Shown: in pieces, positions 41,422-51,370 of the stretch | How the letters are laid out: every line of letters starts with the position of its first letter | Numbering within the stretch: the first letter of the stretch is position 1 | Assembly: GCF_026239675.1 (NCBI RefSeq) | Contig: NZ_JAPIVQ010000008.1 | Coordinates: forward strand, 186,001 to 250,000 | Source: Pedobacter sp. PLR | Lineage (GTDB): Bacteria; Bacteroidota; Bacteroidia; Sphingobacteriales; Sphingobacteriaceae | Reading direction: 5' to 3' | DNA: 64,000 nucleotides | Translations under genes and position numbers: made by a program | The notes under the pieces: model-generated | Database searches by the model: none | What the model saw: the letters and a program-made list of their open reading frames with translations, nothing else | What the model was told of the DNA's origin: nothing

Positions 41422-44172
41422 TTAATATCTTGTGTAGTAGTTCTTTCTTTTGCTCAGTTTCAGATCCTGTAATACCGAAGCTTTCACCTTAATATCTACA
41501 GAATACATTTGTTGTGTTCCGAAAGGAATCCAACTGAAACTCATGTCCCAGCAATGCAGGTCGCGGTAAATACCAAATCTGGTAATCGCGAAACTGTTGG
41601 TCTCAAAGTTCCATCCGGAGTCAAAAGTCACCTTCCATTTTGGGGTGATGTTCGCGTCTCCGTTAAAAGACAAACTATTGGTGATTCTTCTGTTTCTACC
41701 CACAGCATCAGTACTGTAGTCAAAACTATATCTGAAAGCAAAGTTCCAAGGAATGTTAAAGTCGACAAAGGCGTTAGGGTCTCTGCTTACTTTTGCCAGG
41801 GCTTCCGATTGTTCCGGAGTTAGTCCTTTTTGAATGGCATCCATCTTACGATCCTGCTCCGTATCATTTCTACGCTTTAGGGCTTCCGGGTTTAAACTGT
41901 AATCAAAAGAGAAACCAAAGGAAGTTACGCGTGGTAATCTCCCCCTTTGCCAGCTATAGGTATCCAACAAAACTTTTTCGGGCAGGCCATTAATGGTCGT
42001 ATCTCCAACAACATAAGGATTCAACACCGCCTGATAATTCACCTGAAACTTATCAGAAAAAGGCGTACTTCCAGAAACATTGAAATTAGACAGTTTAAAA
42101 CTCTTTGCTAATAGGTTATACGATGAGGTAATGGATAAGTTATTGATCAGCGGTATTTTCTTTTCCCCTTTTCCGGTGGTGTCATTAGGCACTAAAACCT
42201 TTGCTTCCACATTATTCTGGATCCCGAAACTGATGTTGGCAGAACTTCCCGTTCCCGGAGGGCCATATAACATACCTTCCTGTTTAGCATAATATACTTT
42301 ATTACCTTCCTTATCTCTCACAGGATCCTCTAAATTCCCTCCATACAATGCCGGTAAATAGTTTCCATATTTAGGATCTGCAAAATTTGGTGTATAGCCA
42401 AAACTCACACTAGGCGTCATCACATGTCTGATGGCTTTTAGCTTGCCTAAGTTGGTAAATTGTGCAGTAGAATAGATTTTAGTAGTCACACCACCACCTA
42501 CCGTATAGGTGCCATATCGGTTAAAGCCCGGGATAGTATCTATCTTCACTAAATCCTCACCACCACCGGTAGCTTTCATAAACTCTTTTCTGATCGACTG
42601 GAAATGCCAGCGTTCGGTATAATTGATACTGGTATTAAAGTTGAAATACTCCAGCACGTTAAAGTTCATGGCAATCGGAATATTATGCTGAACCCCATTT
42701 CTGAATTTATTCAGGGTACTTCTTTCAAACAATACACTATCGCCCGCAGTAACGGAGTTAGAACTTTGCATGCTGTAACCCACAGAAATCTTTTCATACC
42801 ACTTTGGATCGCCCACGCTATTTTTAGAAGCGAAAGGATACAGATTTCGGGTCATCCCTAAATTCACATCCGGTAACAGCAAGGTGGTTACACCCAGGGA
42901 AATATCCTGGTCAACTCTGGCTGCCATGGAAAGATTAAACAAACCACCCGCCAGCATTTTGGTATAGGATATGGAAGAGCCCAGATTATTCCGGGATAAC
43001 TGTGTCGGGTCATAATAGCCCCCAACTGCAGTATTCTTGTTATATCCCTGACTTCTGATATCTACACTTGCAGAAAAGGTACTCCCGGGATTTGCATTGG
43101 CATTCTGGCTATGAGACCAACGTATACTATAATCTTTTACAGGCTGGTATTCCGGCGTCCCTTCAATACCATAACGGTTACTCCCATATGATAAAGCGAC
43201 ATTACCATTGTACTTATACCTTTTGGTATAATTGGAACTCAGGTCGAGCTGGTGAGAACCACGGGTATAGATGGTTCCTAATAATTTGGCATCCCAATAA
43301 TCATTAAAGCCAATGTAATAACCCCCTTCTCTCAGGAAAAACCCACGGGTATAATCCTCACCCGGAGATGGTAAAATGATTCCTGATGACTTTTTATTCG
43401 GCTTTGGAAAAAAGGCAAATGGTAATCCCAATGGTAAAGGAATATCTTCTATTTCTAAATATACAGGTCCGGTGATGATTTGTTTTTCGGTAACGATACC
43501 TTTGGTAATGTGGAGTCCAAAGTGAGGATGTGGTAAATTACAGGTACTATAAATCTGTCCCTTACTGTGAATCTCATCATCCGGTTGTTTTTTTGCAACA
43601 CCACCGGAGAAGAATCCACCCTCCTGTTCAGAAAAAACACCATAGATTTTTCCGGCACCGGTTTCCGTATTGTATCGCAGGGAATCGGCAATGGAGTTTC
43701 CTTGTCCGGGCATCTTAAAGATCGGTCTGCCCACATACTTCCCCTTGCTGTTTTTCACGCCACTGGCGAATATAGTTTTCGTCTTGTCGTTATAAGTAAT
43801 GTAATCGGCATCGAGTTCCAGGCCCTGGTAGATTACCCTTGCCCTGCCATATAGATAAACGGTACCATCTTTCTTATTAACCTTTGTAGAATCTTTTGCA
43901 GAATACTCGAGCTTATCGCTGGTCTTGGTCGTATCCTGTGGCGCAGCATTCACCGGCGCGCTTTTTTTGTCGCTACTTATCGGGCCGTTTTTGATATCGG
44001 CAGGTATTGCTGTACTTTTTGTATCTGCTGGTACCGGCACCTTTTTGGAGTTCCCCTTAACCGGAGTAACTTGCTGAGGGCTGGAAAAAACGGGTGATAC
44101 AAATGTCAGAATACCAACAAATGTCAATAAAACAAGGCGTTTAGTAAAAATGATGTCGGTTAAAAGTTTCAA
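41422..44172 (-). CDS. LptD-like LPS assembly outer-membrane protein
   Basis: This 916-aa protein has a signal sequence (about 1-30), a low-complexity Lys/Pro/Thr linker (about 35-90), a jellyroll OstA-like domain (about 90-230; TVYLYGRARVIYQGLELDADYI in part) and a large beta-barrel domain to the C-terminus. The phrases PLPLGLPFAFFPKPNKKSSGIILPSPGE (start PLPLGLPFAFF) match the Bacteroidota LptD form. It should insert lipopolysaccharide into the outer leaflet. The gene diverges from the first amidase gene and precedes cinA. Confidence 0.85.
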   Translation of the reverse strand: MKLLTDIIFTKRLVLLTFVGILTFVSPVFSSPQQVTPVKGNSKKVPVPADTKSTAIPADIKNGPISSDKKSAPVNAAPQDTTKTSDKLEYSAKDSTKVNKKDGTVYLYGRARVIYQGLELDADYITYNDKTKTIFASGVKNSKGKYVGRPIFKMPGQGNSIADSLRYNTETGAGKIYGVFSEQEGGFFSGGVAKKQPDDEIHSKGQIYSTCNLPHPHFGLHITKGIVTEKQIITGPVYLEIEDIPLPLGLPFAFFPKPNKKSSGIILPSPGEDYTRGFFLREGGYYIGFNDYWDAKLLGTIYTRGSHQLDLSSNYTKRYKYNGNVALSYGSNRYGIEGTPEYQPVKDYSIRWSHSQNANANPGSTFSASVDIRSQGYNKNTAVGGYYDPTQLSRNNLGSSISYTKMLAGGLFNLSMAARVDQDISLGVTTLLLPDVNLGMTRNLYPFASKNSVGDPKWYEKISVGYSMQSSNSVTAGDSVLFERSTLNKFRNGVQHNIPIAMNFNVLEYFNFNTSINYTERWHFQSIRKEFMKATGGGEDLVKIDTIPGFNRYGTYTVGGGVTTKIYSTAQFTNLGKLKAIRHVMTPSVSFGYTPNFADPKYGNYLPALYGGNLEDPVRDKEGNKVYYAKQEGMLYGPPGTGSSANISFGIQNNVEAKVLVPNDTTGKGEKKIPLINNLSITSSYNLLAKSFKLSNFNVSGSTPFSDKFQVNYQAVLNPYVVGDTTINGLPEKVLLDTYSWQRGRLPRVTSFGFSFDYSLNPEALKRRNDTEQDRKMDAIQKGLTPEQSEALAKVSRDPNAFVDFNIPWNFAFRYSFDYSTDAVGRNRRITNSLSFNGDANITPKWKVTFDSGWNFETNSFAITRFGIYRDLHCWDMSFSWIPFGTQQMYSVDIKVKASVLQDLKLSKRKNYYTRY

Positions 44173-44188
44173 ATTCGTGTGTGAATGT

Positions 44189-44196
44189 TATTTTTG
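44189..44196 (+). promoter_or_regulatory. -7 box for the amidase operon
   Basis: TATTTTTG fits TAnnTTTG. Transcription from about 44203 would exclude upstream start codons for the amidase and favours the ATG at 44229. Confidence 0.5.
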
Positions 44197-44228
44197 CATT
44201 GATGTTTAATCCAAAACGTTCAAAATTA

Positions 44229-45107
44229 ATGAAAAATATGCCATTGCTTAGACCAAATGCAATTTTGATCGTATTTATTTCCATGATAATAGCTACTACC
44301 ACTAGTTATCAGGGACTTGCACAAGAATATAAAATAAAAACCATCGTATTAGACGCTGGTCACGGGGGGAAAGATGGCTCTACCAGAGGGGCTTATTCGA
44401 CTGAAAAAGATGTTGCTTTAAAAACGGCCTTACGTCTTGGCGCAGCAATTGAAGCCAATATGAAAGACGTAAAAGTGATTTACACGCGTTCGACTGACGT
44501 TTTTGTACCACTTTATGAGCGCATATCGATTGCCAACAATGCAAAAGCAGATCTTTTCATCTCCATTCATTGTAATGATATGCCGATGATCCGCTCCAGC
44601 GTGGTGACCGGCTCCCGTAAAGGAAAAAATGGCAGGAGAATCCCGATTACGGAAAGCGTGTATAGGAAAAGTACTTCTACCCGGGGCGTAGAAACTTTCG
44701 TATCTGGTATGGGTAGAATCAATGAGCAGGATGAGGTAATCAAAAGAGAAAATGCAGCCATCTTTTTAGAGGAAAACTACAAAGAGAACTATGAGGGATT
44801 TGACCCTAATAATGCAGAGAATTATATTATACTATCTTTGATGAAGAACACCTTCCGCACCCAAAGCCTGAAACTGGCCAAACTGGTGCAGGATGAATAC
44901 GTAAATGTAGGCAGGGTAAACCGTGGCGTTCAGGAGAAAAGTCTGGCCGTTTTAGCAAGAGCAGGGATGCCCGCCATATTAACAGAAATAGGATTTATCA
45001 GCAACCCGGACGAAGAGGACTATATGAACTCAGAAGCCGGACAAATAGAGATTACAAGGTGCCTGTTAAAGGCCATACAGAGCTATCAACATAGGATAGA
45101 AGGATAA
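44229..45107 (+). CDS. N-acetylmuramoyl-L-alanine amidase (Amidase_3), first copy
   Basis: From ATG 44229 this is 292 aa with a signal peptide (about 1-31, ending SYQGLAQ). The Amidase_3 zinc motifs are present: the His in LDAGHGGKDG, the Glu region TEKDVAL and the later His in LFISIHCND, and the catalytic Glu in LTEIGFISN. It should cleave the amide bond between muramic acid and the stem peptide in the periplasm. Upstream in-frame ATGs at 44181 and 44202 lie in or before the promoter region. A paralogue follows 34 bases later. Confidence 0.9.
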   Translation: MKNMPLLRPNAILIVFISMIIATTTSYQGLAQEYKIKTIVLDAGHGGKDGSTRGAYSTEKDVALKTALRLGAAIEANMKDVKVIYTRSTDVFVPLYERISIANNAKADLFISIHCNDMPMIRSSVVTGSRKGKNGRRIPITESVYRKSTSTRGVETFVSGMGRINEQDEVIKRENAAIFLEENYKENYEGFDPNNAENYIILSLMKNTFRTQSLKLAKLVQDEYVNVGRVNRGVQEKSLAVLARAGMPAILTEIGFISNPDEEDYMNSEAGQIEITRCLLKAIQSYQHRIEG

Positions 45108-45141
45108 TTAGATTACAAGTAAAAATTAAGAGTTAAGCCCG

Positions 45142-45987
45142 ATGAGATTGAAAAGAAGTGTATTCTTATTTGCCGTTTTATTATTTATCAGTTCAGAGTT
45201 TGCTTTTTCCCAGGGATACAAAGTTAAAACCATAGTCATAGATGCCGGGCACGGCGGTGGTAAACCCGGTGCAGCAGGATCTTACTCCGTAGAAAAAAAT
45301 GTCGCCCTTCAGGTCGCCCTAAAGCTGGGTAAGAAATTTGAAGAGGACCTTCCGGACATTAAAATTCTTTATACCAGAAAAACAGATGTGGATGTCGACT
45401 TTTACAAAAGAGCCGAAATTGCCAACGACGCAAAAGCCGATATCTTTATTTCTATTCACTGTAATTCCATGCCCGACCGCAGGGTGGTATCAGGTTATAC
45501 CAAAGCCAAAAATGGCCGCAAAATTCCAAGATATGCGTATGTAAAAAACACAGGAACCAGTGGTACGGAAACCTTCGTTGCCGGTACGCATCGCCTTAAC
45601 GAACAGGACGTTGCCATCAGAGAGAATGCCGATATCAAACTGGAAAAAAACTACAAGCAAAATTATGACGGCTATGATCCCAATGATCCTGAAACATTTA
45701 TTATACTATCTTTGTTTAAAAATACATTTAGGGATAAGAGCCTAAAATTAGCCAGATTGATTCAGGACAACTACACAAACGAAAATAAAAGAGGCAACAG
45801 AGGGGTAAAAGAGCAAGGGATCCTGATCTTACAAAGAGTAGGAATGCCGGCCGTACTAACCGAAATTGGATTTATTTCCAATCCCGCAGAAGAAAACTAT
45901 ATGAACTCTGCCAGCGGACAGGCGGAGATTGTAAATGCCATATTTGATGCCGTAAAGAAATACAAAAAACAAACAGAAGTAAATTAA
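45142..45987 (+). CDS. N-acetylmuramoyl-L-alanine amidase (Amidase_3), second copy
   Basis: This 281-aa protein has a signal peptide (about 1-23, ending AFSQ) and the same Amidase_3 motifs as its neighbour: IDAGHGGGKPG, SVEKNVAL, IFISIHCNS and LTEIGFISN. Close similarity throughout points to tandem duplication, yet the spacer loops differ, so substrates or timing may have diverged. It is followed 14 bases later by the MCE gene. Confidence 0.9.
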   Translation: MRLKRSVFLFAVLLFISSEFAFSQGYKVKTIVIDAGHGGGKPGAAGSYSVEKNVALQVALKLGKKFEEDLPDIKILYTRKTDVDVDFYKRAEIANDAKADIFISIHCNSMPDRRVVSGYTKAKNGRKIPRYAYVKNTGTSGTETFVAGTHRLNEQDVAIRENADIKLEKNYKQNYDGYDPNDPETFIILSLFKNTFRDKSLKLARLIQDNYTNENKRGNRGVKEQGILILQRVGMPAVLTEIGFISNPAEENYMNSASGQAEIVNAIFDAVKKYKKQTEVN

Positions 45988-46001
45988 GTAAATACACATA
46001 C

Positions 46002-46955
46002 GTGAAAATAGCAAACGAAACCAAAGTAGGCATATTAGCAGCCTTTTCAATAGCCTTATTAATCATTGGCTACAACTTTTTAAAAGGCAACGCCATCTTT
46101 TCCAGCGAAACCGTATTGTATGCCAGATATTCTCATGTAGACGGTCTGGGCGTTTCTAAACCTGTTTTAATCAATGGTTACCAGATTGGTCGTGTAGATG
46201 CCTTAACCCTGCAACCTGATGGAACCATTATCGCTACCTTAAAGATCAAAGGAAAATACGAAATTCCAAGTAACAGTATTGCCAGACTTGAAAGTGTCGA
46301 CCTTCTGGGTGGTAAAGCCATTGTGATGGCATTAGGAACCGGTAATGTGTTTGCTAAAGACGGAGATACTTTAAATGCGAATGTGGCTAAAGGCATCCTG
46401 GAAACGGTACAACCAGTTCAAAAGAAAGCAGAAATGATCATTGCGAAAATGGACTCTATCTTAACCAGTGTAAATTCAATTCTTAACCCTAACTTCCAGA
46501 AAAACGTAGACAAAAGCTTTAACAGCATTGCAGCTACACTGGCTTCACTGGAAGAAACTTCTAAAAAAGTTGACCATCTGGTAGGCTCGGAAGGCTCGAG
46601 AATCTCCACTATTCTGGCTAATGTAGAAGCGATTTCTAATAACCTTAAAAACAACAATGAAAAGATCAATGGTATCCTGAACAACATCAACACGGTGACT
46701 GATCAGGTGGCTGCTGCGAACTTCAAACAAACCATTGACAACGCCAATAAATCTATGGCCGACTTACAAAGTATTGTAGGAAAAATCAATGAAGGAAAAG
46801 GTACTTTAGGATTATTGATTAACGATACAAAAATGTATGACAACTTAAGTAATGCTTCCAGCAATTTAGATAAGCTGGTCATCGACTTAAAAGAGAACCC
46901 TAAGCGTTATGTACACTTCTCGGTTTTCGGTGGTGGTGCTAAAAAAGAAAAATAA
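46002..46955 (+). CDS. MCE/MlaD family lipid-transport protein
   Basis: This 317-aa protein has a GTG start, 14 bases after the amidase stop, an N-terminal anchor (about 9-27) and one MCE domain (about 35-115; SHVDGLGVSKPVLINGYQIG and ESVDLLGGKAIVMA). The rest is a long helical tail with heptad spacing. MCE proteins carry phospholipid between membranes with an ABC transporter, which is not in the window. Neighbouring amidase and LptD genes point to envelope work. A strong hairpin follows. Confidence 0.86.
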   Translation: MKIANETKVGILAAFSIALLIIGYNFLKGNAIFSSETVLYARYSHVDGLGVSKPVLINGYQIGRVDALTLQPDGTIIATLKIKGKYEIPSNSIARLESVDLLGGKAIVMALGTGNVFAKDGDTLNANVAKGILETVQPVQKKAEMIIAKMDSILTSVNSILNPNFQKNVDKSFNSIAATLASLEETSKKVDHLVGSEGSRISTILANVEAISNNLKNNNEKINGILNNINTVTDQVAAANFKQTIDNANKSMADLQSIVGKINEGKGTLGLLINDTKMYDNLSNASSNLDKLVIDLKENPKRYVHFSVFGGGAKKEK

Positions 46956-46960
46956 GCTGA

Positions 46961-47017
46961 CCTTGAAACATAAAAAAGCCTTTCAGAACTTCTGAAAGGC
47001 TTTTTTATGTTTCAAGG
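46961..47017. terminator. 27-bp perfect stem terminator
   Basis: Arms 46961-46987 and 46991-47017 are fully complementary with only a 3-base loop. The core AAAAAAGCC...GGCTTTTTT acts as a terminator for both the MCE gene and the convergent sugar permease gene; the outer ten base pairs are extra. Confidence 0.92.
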
Positions 47018-47098
47018 ATTTATCCTGTTTACTTTTAAGCGCTGGTCATAAAACAGAATCCCGGAAGAATGAGCAAGCTGTGATCCTCCGGGAATTGA

Positions 47099-48475
47099 CT
47101 AATGAATCAATCCCTTTTCAATTTCTTCCAATGTCTGGCCCTTTGTTTCCTTTAAATTCCGCTTCACATACCAAAACGTGAACAGGCAGAAGAAAGCGAA
47201 AATAAAGAAGGTGGCAGGAATCCCCAGGCCATCTCTCATCAATGGGAACATCAGGTTTACAAACCAATCTGCAATCCACATGGTCATGATACAAATTGAC
47301 AAAGCGCGACCGCGAACTGCAGTTGGAAACAGCTCTGTAGCAATCACAAACTTCAATGGCCCTAAAGAGAAGGCAAAAGCAAACAGGAAGGCGATGATGC
47401 AGGAAACCAATGCCAGGCCTTTAATCTCTAACATAAAGCAGATACCGGTTAATGCCAGCGCAATCGCCGCCACCATCGCACCCGTCAGGTATAAGGGCCG
47501 GCGACCCCAGGTATCCACCTTCCAGATCGCAATAAAGGTGAACAGCACATTGGCCGCACCCAGTACCATCTGGTATAAAAGCGCGTCGTTGGTTACAAAC
47601 CCGGCAGACTTCAAAATCGTCGGACCGTAAAAAATCACGCCATTGATACCACTAAACTGTGCCAGTGCCGTCAGCACCATCACCAGGATCAGTACTTTCT
47701 TTACCGGCCCGCTAAACAAGGCCTTAAAGGAGCCTTCCATCTGAACCTTAGCCGTATTCATTCCTGCCAGTTCCAGCGCGCCTTCGCGCTCCCCGTTGAT
47801 CTGAATCAGAATGGCTTTAGCTTGCTCAACCTTCCCGTGCTGCAACAACCACCTCGGGCTTTCCGGCACAAAAAAGATCAGTACAAAGAACAAGGAAGCT
47901 GGGATTACCCCCACCAGAAACATGCCTCTCCATACTTCTGACACGAACAACCAATGCATCACATCAGGATTAGCCATAAAAAATGAGGAGCTGGCATGAC
48001 CCTGCAAGAGGTAATTACTAACATAAGCCAGCAAAATACCGAAAGTCAGCGCCAGCTGATAATAAGTAACCAGGCGACCCCTGTTTTTCGCCGGCGACAT
48101 TTCAGAAATGTAAAGCGGGGAAATATTGGAAGCTACGCCTACCCCTATTCCCGCAAGGATTCTGAAAAAGATCAGCAAGGCATAACTGCTGCTTGCCGCA
48201 AAACCTATCGCGCTGACAAAAAACAGGAAGGCAGCAATGAAAAGCACCTTTTTGCGTCCGATTTTGTCGCTCAGGTAGCCGGAAAAGGCGACCCCAATAA
48301 TACAACCCAGCAGGGCGCTGGAAACAAACCACCCTTCCTGTGCGGAGGATAGGTTAAATTGTAGTTTCAGGGGTTCAATAATTCCACTCACCACCGCCAT
48401 ATCGAAGCCAAAGAGGAATCCCCCCAGGGCAGCGATCATGGTGATGAGTAGCAGAAAGGTTTTGTGGTTCTTCAT
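47099..48475 (-). CDS. MFS sugar porter (xylose/galactose type)
   Basis: This 458-aa protein has 12 membrane segments and the sugar porter signatures: GYLSDKIGRKK (about 61-71), the second-loop RILAGIGVG and YISEMSPAKNRGRLV, and PESPRWL about 205-211. It should import a monosaccharide with H+. The upstream gene on the same strand, 38 bases away, is a ManA-like isomerase, which points to mannose, fructose or a related sugar, but specificity is not readable. Confidence 0.9.
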   Translation of the reverse strand: MKNHKTFLLLITMIAALGGFLFGFDMAVVSGIIEPLKLQFNLSSAQEGWFVSSALLGCIIGVAFSGYLSDKIGRKKVLFIAAFLFFVSAIGFAASSSYALLIFFRILAGIGVGVASNISPLYISEMSPAKNRGRLVTYYQLALTFGILLAYVSNYLLQGHASSSFFMANPDVMHWLFVSEVWRGMFLVGVIPASLFFVLIFFVPESPRWLLQHGKVEQAKAILIQINGEREGALELAGMNTAKVQMEGSFKALFSGPVKKVLILVMVLTALAQFSGINGVIFYGPTILKSAGFVTNDALLYQMVLGAANVLFTFIAIWKVDTWGRRPLYLTGAMVAAIALALTGICFMLEIKGLALVSCIIAFLFAFAFSLGPLKFVIATELFPTAVRGRALSICIMTMWIADWFVNLMFPLMRDGLGIPATFFIFAFFCLFTFWYVKRNLKETKGQTLEEIEKGLIH

Positions 48476-48513
48476 ACTCGTTTATATTTGGTATTGGTTA
48501 TACTTGGTCTTCC

Positions 48514-50304
48514 TTACAGGCTGTTGTCTTTTACGAATGCCTTTACGACTTTCCCTCTCCCGGCTCCCGGATAGGTCATCGTATATGTTTTTACTGCGGC
48601 AGGCACAACAATCGTCTCCGCATAATTGTAAATGTTACTTTCTCCATTGGCCGTAATTTGCACCTGGCTTCCTTCTACCAGCATCAAAATATGGCAATGT
48701 TGTTTGGTTTCAATAGTTATTGTACCCTCCCATTCATAGCGTTCTACATCGTAGAAATGCTCCTCATGGGTAGGCAAATGCCAATGCTCAGCTGTTGCAG
48801 TTTGTTCCAGCAACACCGGCTTAGAAATCAGTTCCTGCTGCACCTTTTCGCCTTTTCTGGAGAAATCAATATTCTTCATGCCATGGTCGATGTTGATCGG
48901 CCTTGGCATCCCGTTTAAATCTTTCCTCACCCAATCGTACAACTTGAAGGTGAATATATAAGGCGTACTGCTGATTTCCAATACCAGGTTATTAATCCCT
49001 GCACTGTGTACCGTACGATTAGGAATCAGGAAGAAATCATGTTTTTTAGCAGGAATCAGTTGTACATGCTGCTCAATATCCAGCGCAGTTCCGTTTTCAT
49101 AGCTGCTTCTCAAATCTTTTTCAAATGATACCGGATCACTGTCTGCGGTGAAGCCAATGTAAACACCAGCATGCTCTTTCTGATCCAGAATGTAATAAGT
49201 TTCATCCTGGGTGATTTGCTCGCCGAAGTTTTCCTGTGCGTATTTTAAAGAAGGATGGCATTGAATCGACAGGTGATCGCCATCGAAAGTATCGAGGAAG
49301 TCGAAGCGGATCGGGAAATAAGTGCCAAATGTTTCGGCGGCTTTTCCCAGCACTGCTGAGGAATGCGCAAACATCAGCCAATCAAAAGAAAACTCCAGCA
49401 TCCTGCCTTGATCTTCGATCAAAATACCATTCTCCGGACTGATCAATTCAAAAGACCAGGCATAATTCGGAACTCCTTTCGGTAAATGAGGAATGTGTTC
49501 CATCATCCAGCTGCCACCCCATATTCCGGGTTCAAACCATGGACGTGCACGAAAAGGATGTTCGCTTAATTCAGCCAGTGCTGCCCTGAAAGTATCACCA
49601 GTCGTCCATGGAAAAACCAGTCCGTGCTGAGCATCTATAAAATAATCTATCTGAGAAAGGAGTGCTGCTTTATGTCGGTTCAATACCGGCCAATCTACAA
49701 AATAAAACCGCTTGTATTGTGCTTTTGGATCTGCGGTTTCATTGGCGCCTACATTCAGTACGCGCCCTGCTCTGGAACGAAACTGAATCTCATTCTTAGG
49801 AATATCCAGGTAAATCAATGTTCCTTCCCAACCTGCTAAGGCAGCACCGGTACCATAAATGATGCTTCTTGTTTCAGAGGGCTGTAATTGCTCCAGCTTT
49901 TCTGCGTCAAAGAAATCGGATACTGCTCCGCTAAAGGCTTTGCCAAAGATAGAGTTTTGGCCATCGCTATGAAGGTAAGGATGGATCATCTCTTCAATTT
50001 CCGCTGCCGGCTTTAAAGCATCCGCTACATTGATCCAATGCCAATCAACCGAGGTCTTAGCCAGCAACACTTTACTATGCGCTACAAAGGCTTCCCAATC
50101 TACACCTACGTAACCATCAATGATCAGGTTCCCTGTTGCAGGAAGCCCGGAGAACAATTCTGCCAGATCATGACTAATATGGCCCTGACTGATCTTTCTG
50201 GTCGGATAAATATCATACTGATTGGTCTTAGCCAGGGGCTTGTTTAAAGGTAAAAGCTCCTGTTCTGTTTTTCTGGCTTCTTTCTTAAGATTTTCTGTAT
50301 CCAT
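48514..50304 (-). CDS. mannose-6-phosphate isomerase class I-like protein
   Basis: This 596-aa cupin-fold protein resembles class I phosphomannose isomerases: an ISHDLAEL and WIN-type N-terminal extension of about 230 residues, then GIWGGSWMME, LSIQCHPSL with metal-binding His, and the HSAGINN stretch that includes another metal ligand. It is much longer than ManA (about 390 aa), so the N-terminal domain may be a kinase-like or sugar-binding addition typical of this Bacteroidota subfamily. It pairs with the sugar porter gene. Confidence 0.78.
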   Translation of the reverse strand: MDTENLKKEARKTEQELLPLNKPLAKTNQYDIYPTRKISQGHISHDLAELFSGLPATGNLIIDGYVGVDWEAFVAHSKVLLAKTSVDWHWINVADALKPAAEIEEMIHPYLHSDGQNSIFGKAFSGAVSDFFDAEKLEQLQPSETRSIIYGTGAALAGWEGTLIYLDIPKNEIQFRSRAGRVLNVGANETADPKAQYKRFYFVDWPVLNRHKAALLSQIDYFIDAQHGLVFPWTTGDTFRAALAELSEHPFRARPWFEPGIWGGSWMMEHIPHLPKGVPNYAWSFELISPENGILIEDQGRMLEFSFDWLMFAHSSAVLGKAAETFGTYFPIRFDFLDTFDGDHLSIQCHPSLKYAQENFGEQITQDETYYILDQKEHAGVYIGFTADSDPVSFEKDLRSSYENGTALDIEQHVQLIPAKKHDFFLIPNRTVHSAGINNLVLEISSTPYIFTFKLYDWVRKDLNGMPRPINIDHGMKNIDFSRKGEKVQQELISKPVLLEQTATAEHWHLPTHEEHFYDVERYEWEGTITIETKQHCHILMLVEGSQVQITANGESNIYNYAETIVVPAAVKTYTMTYPGAGRGKVVKAFVKDNSL

Positions 50305-50340
50305 AATACTTGATGAAACACAAATATATTATATATGTTC

Positions 50341-50352
50341 GTATGTACATAC
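50341..50352. promoter_or_regulatory. perfect palindrome GTATGTACATAC, possible operator
   Basis: A 12-base perfect palindrome 37 bases upstream of the ManA-like start, with further TATG and CATA repeats on either side. Size and content suit a GntR- or LacI-type sugar regulator. The core TGTACA recurs at 50423-50428. Confidence 0.45.
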
Positions 50353-50415
50353 ATACTTGCCTCATATAATAAAAACATTAGACAAAATCCTGAAAATCAA
50401 GGCACTAAAATGACA

Positions 50416-50435
50416 CCCCGAATGTACATCCGGGG
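50416..50435 (-). terminator. weak hairpin after rnz
   Basis: CCCCG (50416-50420) pairs with CGGGG (50431-50435). T-rich sequence follows on the minus strand after a few bases. It lies 24 bases beyond the rnz stop. Confidence 0.35.
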
Positions 50436-50458
50436 ATTATTGATTGGCTAACCAGAAA

Positions 50459-51370
50459 TTAGATAGAAAAAGTACTGCCTTCTGTGGCGAGCTGCGTATG
50501 TTCAAAAACCTGTACCGCTTCTTCCAGTAAAGGCATTAAAGTCTGGTATCTGGACGAGAAATGTCCGATCAGCAACTTCGCTGCGCCGGTCGTTATCGCC
50601 GCTTCAGCAGCTTGTAAGGCCGTAGTATGGTGGGTTTGATTCGCTCTTTCCAACAGTTCATGCAAGAAAGTAGCTTCATGATACAAGGTATCACAATCTT
50701 TAATTTCTTCAAAATAGCTGCCATCGCAAAGGGTATCGGAACAATAGGCATATTTCCTCGGACGGTCAGAATCTACGGTATAGTCCAGGTTTAGCAGGAT
50801 TCTACCATCAGGTAAAGTCAGGTCCACCCCTCTTTTTAACAAAGGATAGTATTCTAACGGAACGTTTTCTGCTTCCAGCTTTTCGATCACTACTTTACGC
50901 AACCTTTTCTTCTCTGTAAAGGTAAAACCAGTACAAGGAATTCTATGGTTGAGGATGATGGTAGACACGATCAGGTCTGAGTTTTCGAAAATGACAGTAG
51001 GTAGATCTGCGGTGATGGCCATAAATTCTATCGGGTACCGGATAATGGTTTCAGAATGCTTAAACTGCAGTTCCAGAATCTCCATTAAGGCTGGAGGCCC
51101 ATAAATCCGGATGGGTTTGATCCTTCCGTTCAGGTGCATGGTCGACAATAAGCCGATCAATCCGAAATAATGGTCACCATGCAAATGGCTGATGAATACA
51201 ACGTCTATTTTACTCGCTTTGAAGCCAAAACGAATCAATTGCTGCTGAGTTCCTTCTCCGCAATCAATCAGGTAAAACTTCTCATTACAGTTTAAAAGCT
51301 GTGCACTTGGATTTCTATTGTATACTGGGGTAGCGGAACTGCTTCCCAAAATGGTAACCTCAAACTTCAT
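50459..51370 (-). CDS. rnz: ribonuclease Z
   Basis: This 303-aa metallo-beta-lactamase enzyme trims tRNA 3' ends. The zinc motif is H62, H64, D66 and H67 in SHLHGDH, with further ligands in NHRIPCTGF, CSDTLC and GHFSSRY. The opening ILGSSSATP is the family norm. CCA is not encoded in the tRNA of this window, consistent with need for RNase Z. Its ATG shares one base with the stop of the upstream STAS gene (TAATG), so translation is coupled. Confidence 0.92.
   Translation of the reverse strand: MKFEVTILGSSSATPVYNRNPSAQLLNCNEKFYLIDCGEGTQQQLIRFGFKASKIDVVFISHLHGDHYFGLIGLLSTMHLNGRIKPIRIYGPPALMEILELQFKHSETIIRYPIEFMAITADLPTVIFENSDLIVSTIILNHRIPCTGFTFTEKKRLRKVVIEKLEAENVPLEYYPLLKRGVDLTLPDGRILLNLDYTVDSDRPRKYAYCSDTLCDGSYFEEIKDCDTLYHEATFLHELLERANQTHHTTALQAAEAAITTGAAKLLIGHFSSRYQTLMPLLEEAVQVFEHTQLATEGSTFSI

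Noticed and set aside
47178..47630. 150-codon plus-strand frame inside the sugar porter gene
   Set aside because: Antisense to a gene with clear MFS motifs; Lys/Asn-rich composition without domain.
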